Shown here in pieces: positions 8,330 through 18,385 of a DNA stretch of 64,000 bases. Under the pieces are notes generated by a model. That model searched no databases. It was not told the origin of the DNA and saw nothing but the letters and a program-made list of their open reading frames with translations. The position numbers and the translations under genes are program-made. Source of the stretch: Streptomyces sp. TS71-3 (GTDB lineage Bacteria > Actinomycetota > Actinomycetes > Streptomycetales > Streptomycetaceae); the NCBI RefSeq assembly GCF_018327685.1, contig NZ_BNEL01000003.1:372001-436000 (forward strand). Direction: 5' to 3'. Positions within the stretch are counted from its first letter, which is position 1; every line of letters begins with the position of its first letter.

Positions 8330-9442
8330 CTAGCGGGGGTACCGGGCCAGCCACGCGGTGGACGCGAGGGCCGGGCCGTGCAGGGCGGGGCCCTGGGTCA
8401 TCTCCATGGCGAAGTCGTCGGCGAGTTCGAGGAGGACCGCGCGGCCCTCCAGCTCGGCCACCCACGCGGGCGGCAGCGCCGTCTCCCCGTGCAGCGCCCC
8501 GAGCAGCGCGCCCGCCAGCGCCCCGCACGCCGCGGAGTCCGAGCCGTGGTTGACCGCGAGGCGCAGCCCGTGCCGGATGTCCTCGCCGACCAGGGCGCAG
8601 TACACGGCCGCCGCGAGCAGGCCCTCCGCCGAGCCCTCCGCGGCCAGCTCCTCCACCCGGCCGGGCGTCGGCATGCCCTGGCGCACCGCACCGAGGGCGC
8701 GTTGCAGCGCGTTCGTCACGTCCTCGTGCCCGGGGCGCGCGGCCAGCAGCGCCAGCGTCCGCTGCACGGCGCCGTCCAGGCCCTCGCCGCGCGCCAGCGC
8801 ATGGACGATCACCGCCTGCGCGCCGGCGGTCAGGTACGCGACCGGGTGGCCGTGCGTCTGGGCGGCGCACTCGACCGAGAGCTGCACCACGAGCTGCGGC
8901 TCCCAGCCCACCAGCAGTCCGAACGGTGCCCCGCGCACGGCGGCCTCCGCGCCCCGCTCGCCGGGGTTCCGCGGCACGTCCAGGGTGCCCATCGTCTCGT
9001 CGCCGAGGCCGAGCAGGCAGGCCCCGGGCGGGTTCCTGCGCACGTACAGCCACTCCTCGCGGGCCAGCCAGCCGTCTTCCTTGCGGCGCTCGTCCGGGCC
9101 CCACTCGTGCTGGGTGGCGAGCCAGCGGCGGTAGGCGCGGTGCAGGTCGGTGGGCGGGTGCCAGGCTCCGGTGTCACGGCGCACCTGCGCCCGGATCAGG
9201 CCGTCCACCGTGAACATCGCGAGCTGCGTGCCCGCGGTGATCGCGCCGCGCCTGCCGTGGGCCGGGGCGAGGTCGGTGAGGCCCTCCGCGCCGTGCGCCG
9301 CGCGGATCTCCTCCAGGGTCAGCGACGCGACGGGCGCGCCGAGCGCGTCACCGACGGCGAGGCCGAGCAGCGTGCCCCGGACCCGGCTGCGGAAATCCTG
9401 CTGCTCAGCGCGGCCCCAGACAGCGCTCGCCCCAGGGTTCAC
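8330..9442 (-). CDS. ADP-ribosylglycohydrolase family protein with an atypical metal site
   Basis: A 370-aa cytoplasmic protein starting at GTG 9442 with AGAAGGAGG just upstream. It carries GLAVGDALGAP near residue 30 and a C-terminal GSDSAACGALAGALLGALHG, the two all-alpha core signatures of the ADP-ribosylhydrolase (DraG/ARH) family, which removes ADP-ribose from proteins or small molecules with two Mg ions. In the family the first metal motif is usually T-D-D-T; here the equivalent segment reads ITAGTQLAMF, so both Asp ligands are missing. It may therefore bind metal differently or be inactive as a hydrolase. It is on the same strand as the STAND ATPase gene, 213 bp away, which could be functional linkage or chance. 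Confidence 0.8.
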   Translation of the reverse strand: MNPGASAVWGRAEQQDFRSRVRGTLLGLAVGDALGAPVASLTLEEIRAAHGAEGLTDLAPAHGRRGAITAGTQLAMFTVDGLIRAQVRRDTGAWHPPTDLHRAYRRWLATQHEWGPDERRKEDGWLAREEWLYVRRNPPGACLLGLGDETMGTLDVPRNPGERGAEAAVRGAPFGLLVGWEPQLVVQLSVECAAQTHGHPVAYLTAGAQAVIVHALARGEGLDGAVQRTLALLAARPGHEDVTNALQRALGAVRQGMPTPGRVEELAAEGSAEGLLAAAVYCALVGEDIRHGLRLAVNHGSDSAACGALAGALLGALHGETALPPAWVAELEGRAVLLELADDFAMEMTQGPALHGPALASTAWLARYPR

Positions 9443-9655
9443 CGAGCCTCCTTCTCACCGACCTCGCCCCGCCGACGCCCCGGCGCCCTGCGGCGCCCGG
9501 AATCCGTGCTCTGGAGGTCACCGGTGAGGGCGACCCTCGCTGCACTGTAATCGACCGGGGTGCGTCGGCTCATGGGGTTCGGCGGGTGTGGCGAAGCTGA
9601 CAGGAATCCGGCTGTCGGGGCGGTTCCCGGTGATTCCCCTCGGGCTGCTCGGCGG

Positions 9656-12600
9656 TCAGTCCGGCGGGTCCTGCGCGTACCGCGCCTGGAAGGCGTCGCG
9701 GGCCCCGGCGACGTGGATCAGGCGCGGGAGGAGGCGGGGGCGGTCGGCGCCGGGGGAACGGAGGAGGGAGGCCAGGCCGTGGGTGATGCCGTCGAGCTGG
9801 TACCAGTCGAGGACGAAGTCGTCGAAAGCTGCCAGGCCCAGGCAGCGGTCCGCGCGAGCCCAGTCGCCGAGGGCGTAGCTCGCCACCGCCTCCGTCCACG
9901 TCCCGCGGAAGTCGTCGGCGTCCACCCCGGCCATCGCCTGCACCCGTCTCCAGAGCACCGCCGCCGGGGCCGGGCCCTCCGATTCCGCCACGGCCCGGGC
10001 GAGCAGATGCGCGCCGCCGAGGGGATCCGTGGCACATGCGCGCACCGCGAAGTGGCGTGCCGCCGCCCACCGGCCGGCGCGCCGGTGCGCCTCCGAGCGC
10101 AGCATGTCCGGCTCCGCGCCGCTGGGAGCGTGCGCCAGCCGTCGCAGCGCCTCGTCGCCGCGGCCCGCCGCCAGCAGCACACCCGCGGCGAGGACCGGTA
10201 GCCGGTCGTCCTCGGCACCCGAGAGCCGGTCCAGATCCGCCAGCGCGGGTGTGATCCTCCCCGTCTCCCAGCCGATGAGGACGCGTTCGACCAGGACCCC
10301 GCCGTTGCCGGGGTCCAGCTCCAGAGCCCTGTCCATGTCCCGCAGGGCCGACCGGAACTCCCCGAGGAAACGGAGCGTTCGGCCCCGGGCCTCCAGTGCT
10401 CGGACGTAGTCCGGGTCGGCCGTGAGTGCCCGGTCGAAGTCGGCGAGCGCCTCGCCGTACCGCCCCGCCCTGTGGTGCCCGAGTCCCCGTGTCCATAGGG
10501 GCGTCGGGCTTGCCGGTTCTGCCACCACGGCACGGTCGAGGTCGTCGAACGCGCCTTCCTCGTCGCCCAGCCGATCGCGGACCAGGGCCCTGCGTATCAG
10601 TGCGAAGACGTAGTGCGGGGACGCTTCAAGAGCGCTGCTGAGATCGGCGATCGCCTCCTCGTGGTGGCCGAGCTCCGCGTGGACGTCTCCACGGCCGGCA
10701 AGAGCCGAGACGTGGTCCGGATCGAGGGACAGGGCACGGTTCAGCTCGGTGAGGGCGTCCTCGTAGCGCTTCGCGTGGCGGTATGCGTCCGCTCGCTCCG
10801 AGGCGATCCATGCCGAGTCGGCGTCCAGCAGTGCCGCCCGGTCGAGATCCGCGAACGCGGCCTCCCACTCGCCCCGTCTTCCGTACGCTCGGCTCCGGCG
10901 GACCAGCGCCCACAGATACTCCCCGTCGAGGGCGAGTGCCTGGTCGAGGTCGGCCATCTCCTCGTCGGCACGGCCGAGCTTGCCCTGGCACACCCCTCGT
11001 GACGCATAGGCACGGGCGTCCGTCGGATCCAGGGCGATGGCGCGGCCGAAGTCCTCGACGGCCTCGCCGAAGGACCCGATGATGCGCATGATCTCGCCGC
11101 GCGACACGAAGTGGTCGGGGTCCTCGGGATCCAGGGCGCATGCCCGGTCGATGTCGTCCAGAGCGGCCTGGTCCGCGCCCCGCTGGAGGTGGAGGAAGCT
11201 CCGGCCCTCGTACGCGCTGACGAGTCCGGCGTCGAGTTCGATCGCGCGGTCGTACTCCGCGAGCGCCCTGTCGGGATCGTCCGCGGCGAACAGCTCCCAC
11301 CCGCGTGCCGCGTGCGCCAGCGCCCTGCCGGCCGCTTCGAGGCCGGGCCGGGCGAGCAGCACGTCGAGCGCCGCGAGCACACCGCCTCCGGTGTCCGTGG
11401 CACCGGCCCTGCCGACGTCCTCGCCAGGCGCCAGGGCCGCGGTCAGCTCCTCACCCCACCGCCGCAGCGCACCGTCGTCCACGTCCTGGCCCGCGTCCGC
11501 GAGCATCCGCGCCCACAGCCGGCCCACCGGGGCACCCTGGCCACACGCCTCGACGGTGTCCTTGAGAGCCGCCGGCAGCTCGGTGACAGGCCGGGCACAC
11601 AGCAGGTGGTACGTCTCCTCCAGCCGGTAGGCGCGCCACGGCTCGTGGGTCCACAGCCTGTGGACATCCACGCCCGCCGCCGCCTCGGCCCGCCACCGCC
11701 CGAACGCCTCGGCGAGCCGCGCGTGGCGCCCCGCGAACTCGCGCTGGGACCGCTGCCGCTGGAGCCGGAGCATCGGCTCCCGCACGACGTCGTGGTACCG
11801 GACCCGGCTGCCGCGCTCGCTCACGAACGGCAGGCGGCACAGCCACGCGTAGAGCCCGGCCGCCGCCTCGTCGACGGCGGCGCGGAACACGTCCTCGTCG
11901 AGCCGGCGCGGCAGCGCGCACGCGAGGGCCGCGGACCTGCGCACCGGGTCGGGCTCCCACTTCAGGAAGCGTTCGACGGCGGTGGTGCTCGGGTCGCCGA
12001 CGTCCTCGGCGCTGCCCGGGCGGCCCTCGGCGAGCATGGAGACCAGCAGCGGCAGGCGCCCGGAGAGCCGTAGCACCTCGTCGACCACCGTCTCGTCCGT
12101 GATGCCCTTGGCCGCGAGCAGCCCCCGCGCCTCCGCCTCGCTGAACGCCTCCAGCGGCAGGTCGGCCACGAAGTCGGCCCAGCCGCCCCAGCGGACCGCG
12201 TCGAACGGCCGCTGGCCCGCCAGCACCACGACCACGTGCGCGGGCAGCGCGCCGTACCGGTCCGTCGTCATCAGCTCGCGCAGCCAGCCGTCGAGGAACG
12301 GGCCCGTCCGCTCGTAGGTGTCGAAGAAGAGGACGATCCAGGGGGCGTCGGCCTCGGAGAGCTCGTCGACGAGGACGGGGGTGAGGGCGCGTTCGGGTGC
12401 CAGGACGAGCTGGACGTCGCCCTGGTCGTGGAAGCGGGCGCCGAGCGCTGCGCGCAGCCGGTCCGCGCTCTCGGCGACCTCGGCCGGGTCGAGCGCTCCG
12501 GCGAAGGCCCCGACCACCGGCACCAAGCCGAGGCCCGTCAGGCCCGCCCGTGCCACCGCCATGCTGCCCGCCGAGGGGCGCCCTCCCGGCGCGCCGTCCT

Positions 12601-12988
12601 CGGCGGCCTCCCGCAGGGACAGGGACTCGGCCTCCTGCCGCTTCTGCCGGTACGCGGCGAGCCGCTTCTCCAGCGCCTTCAGCGGCCGGCCCTGCCGGGC
12701 GAGGTCCGCGCCGACGGCGGCCAGCGCCTCGGGCACGCTGCCCACGGACTCGTCGAGGTAGGCGGTGAGGGCGCCCCGCTCGCGCGCGGCCTGCTCCATC
12801 TCCCGCACGAGGAACGTCTTGCCGACGCCCGCGGCACCGTGCACGTGGAAGAGGAAGCGGTGCCGGTCGTCCTCCGGGGGGAGGTCGAAGTTGCCCCGGA
12901 ACGCGGCGAGTTCGTCCTGACGGCCGATGAACCCGGCACGCCGGCGGCGCCGGATGAGCTCGTGCATCGACGGCCCACGGCGCGTCAT
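9656..12988 (-). CDS. STAND-type P-loop ATPase with C-terminal TPR repeats (paralogue 1)
   Basis: The best start is ATG 12988, preceded by GGGAGGGGAC, giving 1110 aa; a longer open frame reaches 13141 without a ribosome site. A short basic head (LIRRRRRAGFIGR) leads to a Walker A GAAGVGKT at 51-58 and a Walker B strand WIVLFFD near 217-223. Then come a winged-helix/helical region and from about residue 560 a long TPR array. The layout matches signal-transducing ATPases with numerous domains, used as scaffolds or sensors in regulation and phage defence. No separate effector domain is visible at the N-terminus. A paralogue of nearly equal length lies at 34970-38296, with Walker A at the same residue numbers. 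Role unknown. Confidence 0.8.
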   Translation of the reverse strand: MTRRGPSMHELIRRRRRAGFIGRQDELAAFRGNFDLPPEDDRHRFLFHVHGAAGVGKTFLVREMEQAARERGALTAYLDESVGSVPEALAAVGADLARQGRPLKALEKRLAAYRQKRQEAESLSLREAAEDGAPGGRPSAGSMAVARAGLTGLGLVPVVGAFAGALDPAEVAESADRLRAALGARFHDQGDVQLVLAPERALTPVLVDELSEADAPWIVLFFDTYERTGPFLDGWLRELMTTDRYGALPAHVVVVLAGQRPFDAVRWGGWADFVADLPLEAFSEAEARGLLAAKGITDETVVDEVLRLSGRLPLLVSMLAEGRPGSAEDVGDPSTTAVERFLKWEPDPVRRSAALACALPRRLDEDVFRAAVDEAAAGLYAWLCRLPFVSERGSRVRYHDVVREPMLRLQRQRSQREFAGRHARLAEAFGRWRAEAAAGVDVHRLWTHEPWRAYRLEETYHLLCARPVTELPAALKDTVEACGQGAPVGRLWARMLADAGQDVDDGALRRWGEELTAALAPGEDVGRAGATDTGGGVLAALDVLLARPGLEAAGRALAHAARGWELFAADDPDRALAEYDRAIELDAGLVSAYEGRSFLHLQRGADQAALDDIDRACALDPEDPDHFVSRGEIMRIIGSFGEAVEDFGRAIALDPTDARAYASRGVCQGKLGRADEEMADLDQALALDGEYLWALVRRSRAYGRRGEWEAAFADLDRAALLDADSAWIASERADAYRHAKRYEDALTELNRALSLDPDHVSALAGRGDVHAELGHHEEAIADLSSALEASPHYVFALIRRALVRDRLGDEEGAFDDLDRAVVAEPASPTPLWTRGLGHHRAGRYGEALADFDRALTADPDYVRALEARGRTLRFLGEFRSALRDMDRALELDPGNGGVLVERVLIGWETGRITPALADLDRLSGAEDDRLPVLAAGVLLAAGRGDEALRRLAHAPSGAEPDMLRSEAHRRAGRWAAARHFAVRACATDPLGGAHLLARAVAESEGPAPAAVLWRRVQAMAGVDADDFRGTWTEAVASYALGDWARADRCLGLAAFDDFVLDWYQLDGITHGLASLLRSPGADRPRLLPRLIHVAGARDAFQARYAQDPPD

Positions 12989-13332
12989 GTCCCCTCCCCA
13001 CGCGGCCCTTTGCGGCTCGGGCCCGCAACCATCCTGCCTCAGCGCCGGGCAGGTGGGCGGGGGCCGTGCCCGATACGCAGCTCCGCTGCGGTGGGACGGC
13101 GCCCCGGCAGGGGCGCGGGGAACTGGGCGAGAAACCCCCACCGGCCGGTCGCCGACAACGAAACCGCAAGGGTCAGCGCCCCTTCAGGGGCGCGGGGAAC
13201 TGCGCGAGAAGCCCCCACCGGCCGGTGGTCAAAAACCGACGCCGCGACAAGCTCGGCCCGGCGGCCCGCCGCAGGTGGATCGTGGTTGCTCGCGCAGTTC
13301 CCCGCGCCCCTTTTCCGGAACCGGGGTTGCCC
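12989..13332. repeat. Gap with three copies of the dispersed GC-rich element
   Basis: Copies of GGGGCGCGGGGAACTG or its complement lie near 13111-13130, 13183-13206 and 13287-13312. The last sits directly beyond the fbiC stop and may help terminate it. No gene is seen here. Confidence 0.7.
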
Positions 13333-15939
13333 TCAGTCCGTCAGGACCGGCAGCAGCTCGGGCAGGTGGCCGTCCGAATGGGTAGCCGCCCGCCGGCGTT
13401 CCTCGGGCACCTCCCCGTACAGCGTCGTCCTCGGCCGCGCCGGCCGCCCCGCCGCCTCCGCGATGGCGACCAGGTCGCGCACCGAGCGGTACGAGCCGTA
13501 CTGGGAGCCCGCCATCCGGGAGATGGTCTCCTCCATCAGGGTGCCGCCCAGGTCGTTCGCGCCGGAGCGGAGCATCTCGGCCGCACCCTCGGTGCCCAGT
13601 TTGACCCAGCTCGTCTGGATGTTGGGGATGTAGGGGTGCAGGAGGAGGCGGGCCATGGCGGTGACGGCGCGGTTGTCGCGGAGGGTGGGGCCGGGGCGTG
13701 CGATGCCGGCGAGGTAGACGGGGGCGTTGGTGTGGATGAAGGGGAGCGTGACGAACTCGGTGAAGCCCTCCACGCCCTTCTCCAGCGCGCTGCGCTGCAT
13801 GCCGGCCAGGGTGCGCAGGTGGCCGAGCCAGTGGCGGGGCTGGTCCACGTGCCCGTACATCATCGTGCTGGAGGTGCGCAGGCCGACCTCGTGGGCCGTG
13901 CCGATCACGTCGATCCAGGTGGCCGCCGGCAGCTTGCCCTTGGTGAGGATCCAGCGGACCTCGTCGTCGAGGATCTCGGCGGCCGTGCCGGGCAGCGAGC
14001 CGAGGCCGGCGTCGCGGGCGGCGGTGAGCCAGTCCCGTACGGACATGCCGGTGCGGGCGGCGCCGTTGACGACCTCCATCGGCGAGAACGCGTGCACGTG
14101 CATGCCGGGCACCCGCTCCTTCACCGCGCGCGCCAGGTCGAAGTAGGCGGTGCCGGGCAGGTCGGGGTGGATGCCGCCCTGCATGCAGACCTCGACCGCG
14201 CCGACGTCCCAGGCCTGCGCGGCGCGGTCGGCGACCTGCTCCAGGGAGAGCGTGTACGCGTCGGCGTCGGTGCGGCGCTGGGCGAAGGCGCAGAACCGGC
14301 AGCCGGTGTAGCAGACGTTGGTGAAGTTGATGTTCCTGGTGACGATGTAGGTGACGTCGTCGCCGACGACGGAGCGGCGCAGGTCGTCGGCGACCGTGCA
14401 GAGCGCGTCCAGCGCGGGCCCGTCGGCGTGCAGCAGGGCGAGGGCCTGCTCGTCGGTGAGCAGCGTGGGGTCGTCGGCGGCCTGCCGCAGCGCGGTGCGG
14501 ACGTCGCCGTCGATGCGCTCGGGGGCCATCCCGGGCGCGGCAGCCTCGCGCAGCTCGGCCCAGTCGCCGTACACCTCGTCGAAGTCGTCGCGGCGGTCCG
14601 CGGTGCGGCCCTCGGTGTCAATGGTGCGGTGCAGGTCGGTGCGGCCGGCGGCGGTGAAGCCGTCCTCGGGCTCCTGCCAGGGCAGGCCGGCGGGGCGCGC
14701 GGACTCGTTCGCGAGGCCGGTCGCCGGGTCCGCGAGCGCGGTGACGTGCGGCAGCAGCCGGGGGTCGAGCCAGGGCTCGCCGCGGGTGATGAACTCGGGG
14801 TAGATCGTGAGGCGTTCGCGCAGCGTGAAGCCGGACTCGGCGGTGCGGGCGGCCAGCTCGTCGATCTGCGGCCAGGGGCGCTCGGGGTTCACGTGGTCGG
14901 GGGTGAGCGGCGAGACGCCGCCCCAGTCGTCGATGCCCGCGTCGATGAGCAGCGCGTACTCGCCGTCCACCAGGTTCGGCGGGGCCTGGATACGGGCGTC
15001 GGGGCCGAGGATGAGCCGGGCGACGGCCACGCACGCGGCCAGCTCCGCGAGCTCGGCGTCGGGCATGCCGCGCATGGCGGTGTCGGGCTTGGCGCGGAAG
15101 TTCTGCACGATGACTTCCTGCACGCCGTGGTAGGCGCGCTGCACGCGCCGGATCTCGAAGAGGGCGTCGGCGCGCTCCTCCACGCTCTCCCCGATGCCGA
15201 TGAGGATGCCGGTGGTGAACGGCACATTGGAGCGCCCCGCGTCGTGCAGCACGCGCAGGCGCACGGCGGGCTCCTTGTCGGGGGAGCCGTGGTGCGGGCC
15301 GCCGGGCTCGGACCAGAGCCGGGTGGCGGTGGTCTCCAGCATCATGCCCATGGAGGGGGCGACGGGCTTCAGCCGCTGGAAGTCGGTCCAGCTCAGCACG
15401 CCGGGGTTGAGGTGCGGCAGCAGGCCGGTCTCCTCCAGCACCCGCACGGACATGGCGCGCACGTAGGCGAGGGTGTCGTCATAGCCGTGCGCGTCGAGCC
15501 ACTCGCGGGCCTCCGGCCAGCGGTCCTCGGGCTTGTCGCCGAGGGTGAACAGCGCTTCCTTGCAGCCCATCTCCGCACCGCGGCGGGCGATGTCCAGGAC
15601 CTCGTCCGGGGAGAGGAACATGCCGTGCCCGGCGCCGCGGAGCTTGCCGGGGACGGTGACGAACGTGCAGTAGTGGCAGCGGTCGCGGCAGAGGCGGGTG
15701 AGGGGGATGAAGACTTTCCTCGAGTACGTGAGCGTGCCGGGGCGCCCGGCCGCGGCGAGCCCGGCGTCCCGTACGCGGGCGGCGCTGGTGGTGAGTTCCC
15801 GCAGGTCCTCGCCACGGGCCTGGAGCAGGACGGCGGCCTCGGTGACGTCGAGCGCGACGCCGTTCCGCGCCCGCCTGAGCGCTCGGCGCATCGCTGTCGC
15901 GGTGGGTGCGGTGGGGGGCACAAGACGGTCATCGGTCAT
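13333..15939 (-). CDS. fbiC: FO synthase, bifunctional CofG/CofH (F420 biosynthesis)
   Basis: An 868-aa fusion of two radical-SAM enzymes that make 7,8-didemethyl-8-hydroxy-5-deazariboflavin, the chromophore of coenzyme F420, from tyrosine and a flavin precursor. The CofG half has the iron-sulphur motif CRDRCHYC (Cys84, 88, 91) and the CofH half has CYTGCRFC near residue 541, both CX3CX2C. Length and order fit actinobacterial FbiC. The start ATG 15939 has no Shine-Dalgarno; a TATGCT box lies only a few bases upstream, so a leaderless mRNA is likely. The open frame extends to 16221 but that part is low-complexity and non-coding. Cytoplasmic and probably constitutive. In S. coelicolor (from memory) the gene also lies close to afsR. 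Confidence 0.95.
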   Translation of the reverse strand: MTDDRLVPPTAPTATAMRRALRRARNGVALDVTEAAVLLQARGEDLRELTTSAARVRDAGLAAAGRPGTLTYSRKVFIPLTRLCRDRCHYCTFVTVPGKLRGAGHGMFLSPDEVLDIARRGAEMGCKEALFTLGDKPEDRWPEAREWLDAHGYDDTLAYVRAMSVRVLEETGLLPHLNPGVLSWTDFQRLKPVAPSMGMMLETTATRLWSEPGGPHHGSPDKEPAVRLRVLHDAGRSNVPFTTGILIGIGESVEERADALFEIRRVQRAYHGVQEVIVQNFRAKPDTAMRGMPDAELAELAACVAVARLILGPDARIQAPPNLVDGEYALLIDAGIDDWGGVSPLTPDHVNPERPWPQIDELAARTAESGFTLRERLTIYPEFITRGEPWLDPRLLPHVTALADPATGLANESARPAGLPWQEPEDGFTAAGRTDLHRTIDTEGRTADRRDDFDEVYGDWAELREAAAPGMAPERIDGDVRTALRQAADDPTLLTDEQALALLHADGPALDALCTVADDLRRSVVGDDVTYIVTRNINFTNVCYTGCRFCAFAQRRTDADAYTLSLEQVADRAAQAWDVGAVEVCMQGGIHPDLPGTAYFDLARAVKERVPGMHVHAFSPMEVVNGAARTGMSVRDWLTAARDAGLGSLPGTAAEILDDEVRWILTKGKLPAATWIDVIGTAHEVGLRTSSTMMYGHVDQPRHWLGHLRTLAGMQRSALEKGVEGFTEFVTLPFIHTNAPVYLAGIARPGPTLRDNRAVTAMARLLLHPYIPNIQTSWVKLGTEGAAEMLRSGANDLGGTLMEETISRMAGSQYGSYRSVRDLVAIAEAAGRPARPRTTLYGEVPEERRRAATHSDGHLPELLPVLTD

Positions 15940-15945
15940 GAACCG

Positions 15946-15976
15946 AGCATACGATCGGCCTTCCGCCCTCTGTCGA
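15946..15976 (-). promoter_or_regulatory. Candidate promoter of fbiC (leaderless)
   Basis: On the minus strand TCGACA (15971-15976) and TATGCT (15946-15951) are 19 bp apart. The -10 ends 6 bp before the ATG, which would place the first transcribed base at or next to the start codon. The spacer is long, so the -35 is doubtful. Confidence 0.4.
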
Positions 15977-16541
15977 ACGGTCCGCGGCTTCCTGCGGAGG
16001 GCCGCGGCGTTTTTGCTCCGGTCACCCCGGCGCGCTCGCGCCTCCGGCGCCCCGGTGCCGCGGCACCCCGGCATCCCTGCTTCCCCGGTGCCCGGCGTGT
16101 TCGCGCCTGACGGCTTCGCGCCCAGCGGGTCTTCGGCCTGGCTCCCCCGCCGCGGTGGTTCAGCCTGTCGACCACCTGCGCGCACGACCCGATTGCTCGC
16201 GCCCACGCGGCGGAGCCGCATATCAACACAGCGCCGCGCCCCTATCGGGGCGCAGCCCCGCCTTCAAGGGGCGCGGGGAACCGCGCGACCAGCCACGACG
16301 AGACCGTCAGCTGCGCACCGACCCGCGGCCGCACCCCGCCAGGGGCGCGCAGCACGCGACAAGGGGCGCGGGGAACTGCGCAAAGAACCACCGGCGACCG
16401 TGAACAGGCGGGGCGGAGCGAGGGGCCGTGTGTGCGGCACGTGCCGCTCGCCTTCCCTTCCTCCCGAGTTAACGGCTCAATACGAGAGTCGACGACACCA
16501 TCCACATCCACGCCGTACCGACCCTTATGGGGGGCACACAC
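15977..16541. other. Non-coding gap between fbiC and the PHP gene
   Basis: It contains the element GCGGCGGAGCCGCATATC near 16208 (also near 4440) and two copies of the dispersed element (16264-16288 and 16358-16381). A lower-GC stretch from 16460 to 16526 probably holds the promoter of the next gene. No convincing ORF. Confidence 0.6.
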
Positions 16542-18098
16542 ATGTGCGAGGACCACGCCAGACCCGACGAGACCACAGCACCCCGCACCGAAGGCACGCA
16601 CCTCGGCCGGCGCGCCCTGTTCCTCTCGTCCGCCGCCGCCGCGATTACCTTGGGCACCGTGAACTTCGCGAGCGGCGCCGACGAGCAGCCCGGGGCGTCG
16701 GGGCAGAGCAAGACCGTCAGCGGCACCCTGCCGCCCGGCTCCCCCGACTTCGTGTACGTCCCCGTGGAGGTGCCGGCGGGCGTCCGCGAGCTGCACGTCG
16801 CGTACAGCTACGAGAAGCCGAGCGTGCCGGCCGGCACCCAGGGCAACGCCCTCGACATCGGCCTCTTCGACGAGCGCGGCACCGCCCTCGGCGGCAACGG
16901 CTTCCGCGGCTGGTCGGGCGGCGCCCGCACCGAGTTCTTCGTACGCCAGGACGACGCCACCCCCGGCTACCTGCCCGGCCCCGTGCGCCCCGGCACCTGG
17001 CACATCGCGCTGGGCCCCTACACCGTCGCCCCGGACGGGCTGCCGTACGAGATCACCATCACCCTCACCCGCGGCGCCCCCGATCCCGCGCCCAAGCCGG
17101 TGTACCCGCCGGAGCGCGCCAAGGGCCGCGGCCGTGCGTGGTACCGCGGCGACTGCCACCTGCACTCCTGGCACTCCGACGGCCGCCGCACGCCCGCCGA
17201 GATCGCGGCCCTCGCCCGCCAGGCCGGGCTGGACTTCATCAACACCTCGGACCACAACACCAGTTCCTCGCACCCGCACTGGGCGGACCAGGCGGGCGAC
17301 GACCTGCTGATCCTGCTCGGCGAGGAGGTCACGACCCGCAACGGCCACGTCCTCGCGCTCAGCACCGACCCGGGCACTTTCGTCGACTGGCGCTACCGCG
17401 CCCGCGACAACCGCTTCGCCGCCTTCGCGCGCGAGATCCGGGGGAGCGGCGGCATCGTCGTGCCCGCCCACCCGCACGCCACCTGCATCGGCTGCAACTG
17501 GAAGTTCGGCCTGAACGAGGCGGACGCCGTCGAGGTGTGGAACGGCCCGTACACCGCCGACGACGAGGTCCAGCTCGCCGACTGGGACAACACCCTGGTC
17601 GCGGGCGCCCGCTCGGGACGCCGCGACTGGCTGCCCGCGATGGGCAACAGCGACGCGCACCGCGACCCCGACGTCGTGGGCCTGCCGCAGACCGTGGTGC
17701 TCGCCGACGACCTCACCCGGGGGGCCGTCCTCGACGGCATCCGGGCCGGCCGCAGCTACATCGCGGAGTCGTCGCAGGTGGAGGTGGCCTTCACGGCGTC
17801 CGGGAGCCGGGGCGAGCACGCCGGCATCGGCGAGCGGCTGGCCGTCGCCCCGGACGCGCCCGTCACCGTCCGCCTGGAGGTCAAGGGCGCGCCCGGCCGC
17901 ACCACGCACATCGTCACGGACCAGGGCACCCTCTTCAGCGGGCCCGCCCTGCCCGACTCCGGCACGGCGACCGTGGAGTACCACACCACCGCCTCGTACG
18001 CGGCGTACGTCCGAGCGGAGGTTCGCCACCCGGCGACGACGGCCGGGCTGCCCGGCGCGTTCACGGCGCTCACGAACCCGATCTTCCTCGGCAAGTGA
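16542..18098 (+). CDS. Exported CehA/McbA-type metallohydrolase (PHP domain)
   Basis: Start chosen at ATG 16542 (GGGGGG 7 bp upstream) rather than 16527, giving 518 aa. The N-terminus has a twin-arginine signal (GRRALFLSSAAAA). A beta-sandwich region (about residues 40-185) precedes a PHP metal-site domain with CHLHSWHSDGRRTP (HxH and the Asp), then SDHNTSS, a His in PAHPHATC and NSDAH near the end. These match the CehA/McbA family of PHP hydrolases, which bind two or three metals and cleave phosphate or carbamate esters. The cell wall or exterior is the likely site. Natural substrate unknown. A hairpin follows directly. Confidence 0.82.
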   Translation: MCEDHARPDETTAPRTEGTHLGRRALFLSSAAAAITLGTVNFASGADEQPGASGQSKTVSGTLPPGSPDFVYVPVEVPAGVRELHVAYSYEKPSVPAGTQGNALDIGLFDERGTALGGNGFRGWSGGARTEFFVRQDDATPGYLPGPVRPGTWHIALGPYTVAPDGLPYEITITLTRGAPDPAPKPVYPPERAKGRGRAWYRGDCHLHSWHSDGRRTPAEIAALARQAGLDFINTSDHNTSSSHPHWADQAGDDLLILLGEEVTTRNGHVLALSTDPGTFVDWRYRARDNRFAAFAREIRGSGGIVVPAHPHATCIGCNWKFGLNEADAVEVWNGPYTADDEVQLADWDNTLVAGARSGRRDWLPAMGNSDAHRDPDVVGLPQTVVLADDLTRGAVLDGIRAGRSYIAESSQVEVAFTASGSRGEHAGIGERLAVAPDAPVTVRLEVKGAPGRTTHIVTDQGTLFSGPALPDSGTATVEYHTTASYAAYVRAEVRHPATTAGLPGAFTALTNPIFLGK

Positions 18099-18101
18099 GG
18101 A

Positions 18102-18135
18102 GGAGGGGCCTGGCGAACGGTCGGCAGGCCCCTCC
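18102..18135 (+). terminator. Terminator after the PHP gene
   Basis: Perfect 11-bp stem GGAGGGGCCTG (18102-18112) / CAGGCCCCTCC (18125-18135), loop 12 nt, immediately after the stop. Confidence 0.8.
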
Positions 18136-18144
18136 CAGGAGCAC

Positions 18145-18385
18145 GTACCCCCACCGGGCCGCTGCCGCGTACGAGACGTGCCCCCTTCGCCCCCTCCGCG
18201 CAGGAACGCGTACCCCCACTCGGCCGCACCCGCCGACGAGACGTACCCCCTTCGCGTACGGGGCGCGAGCCCCCACCGGCCGTACTCGCCGACGAGACGT
18301 GCCCCCTTCGCGCCGTCCGCGTAGGAGACGCAAACCCCCACCGGCCGTTGGCCGCCGATGCGACGTGAGGGGACGTGGGGGGATG
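18145..18385. repeat. Four degenerate tandem repeats of 57-65 bp
   Basis: Units begin at about 18145, 18210, 18267 and 18332. Each has the order CCCCCACCGGCCG, then CGCCGACGAGACGT, then CCCCCTTCGCG. The units differ by point changes and small indels, so the array is old or slipping. Non-coding. Confidence 0.75.
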
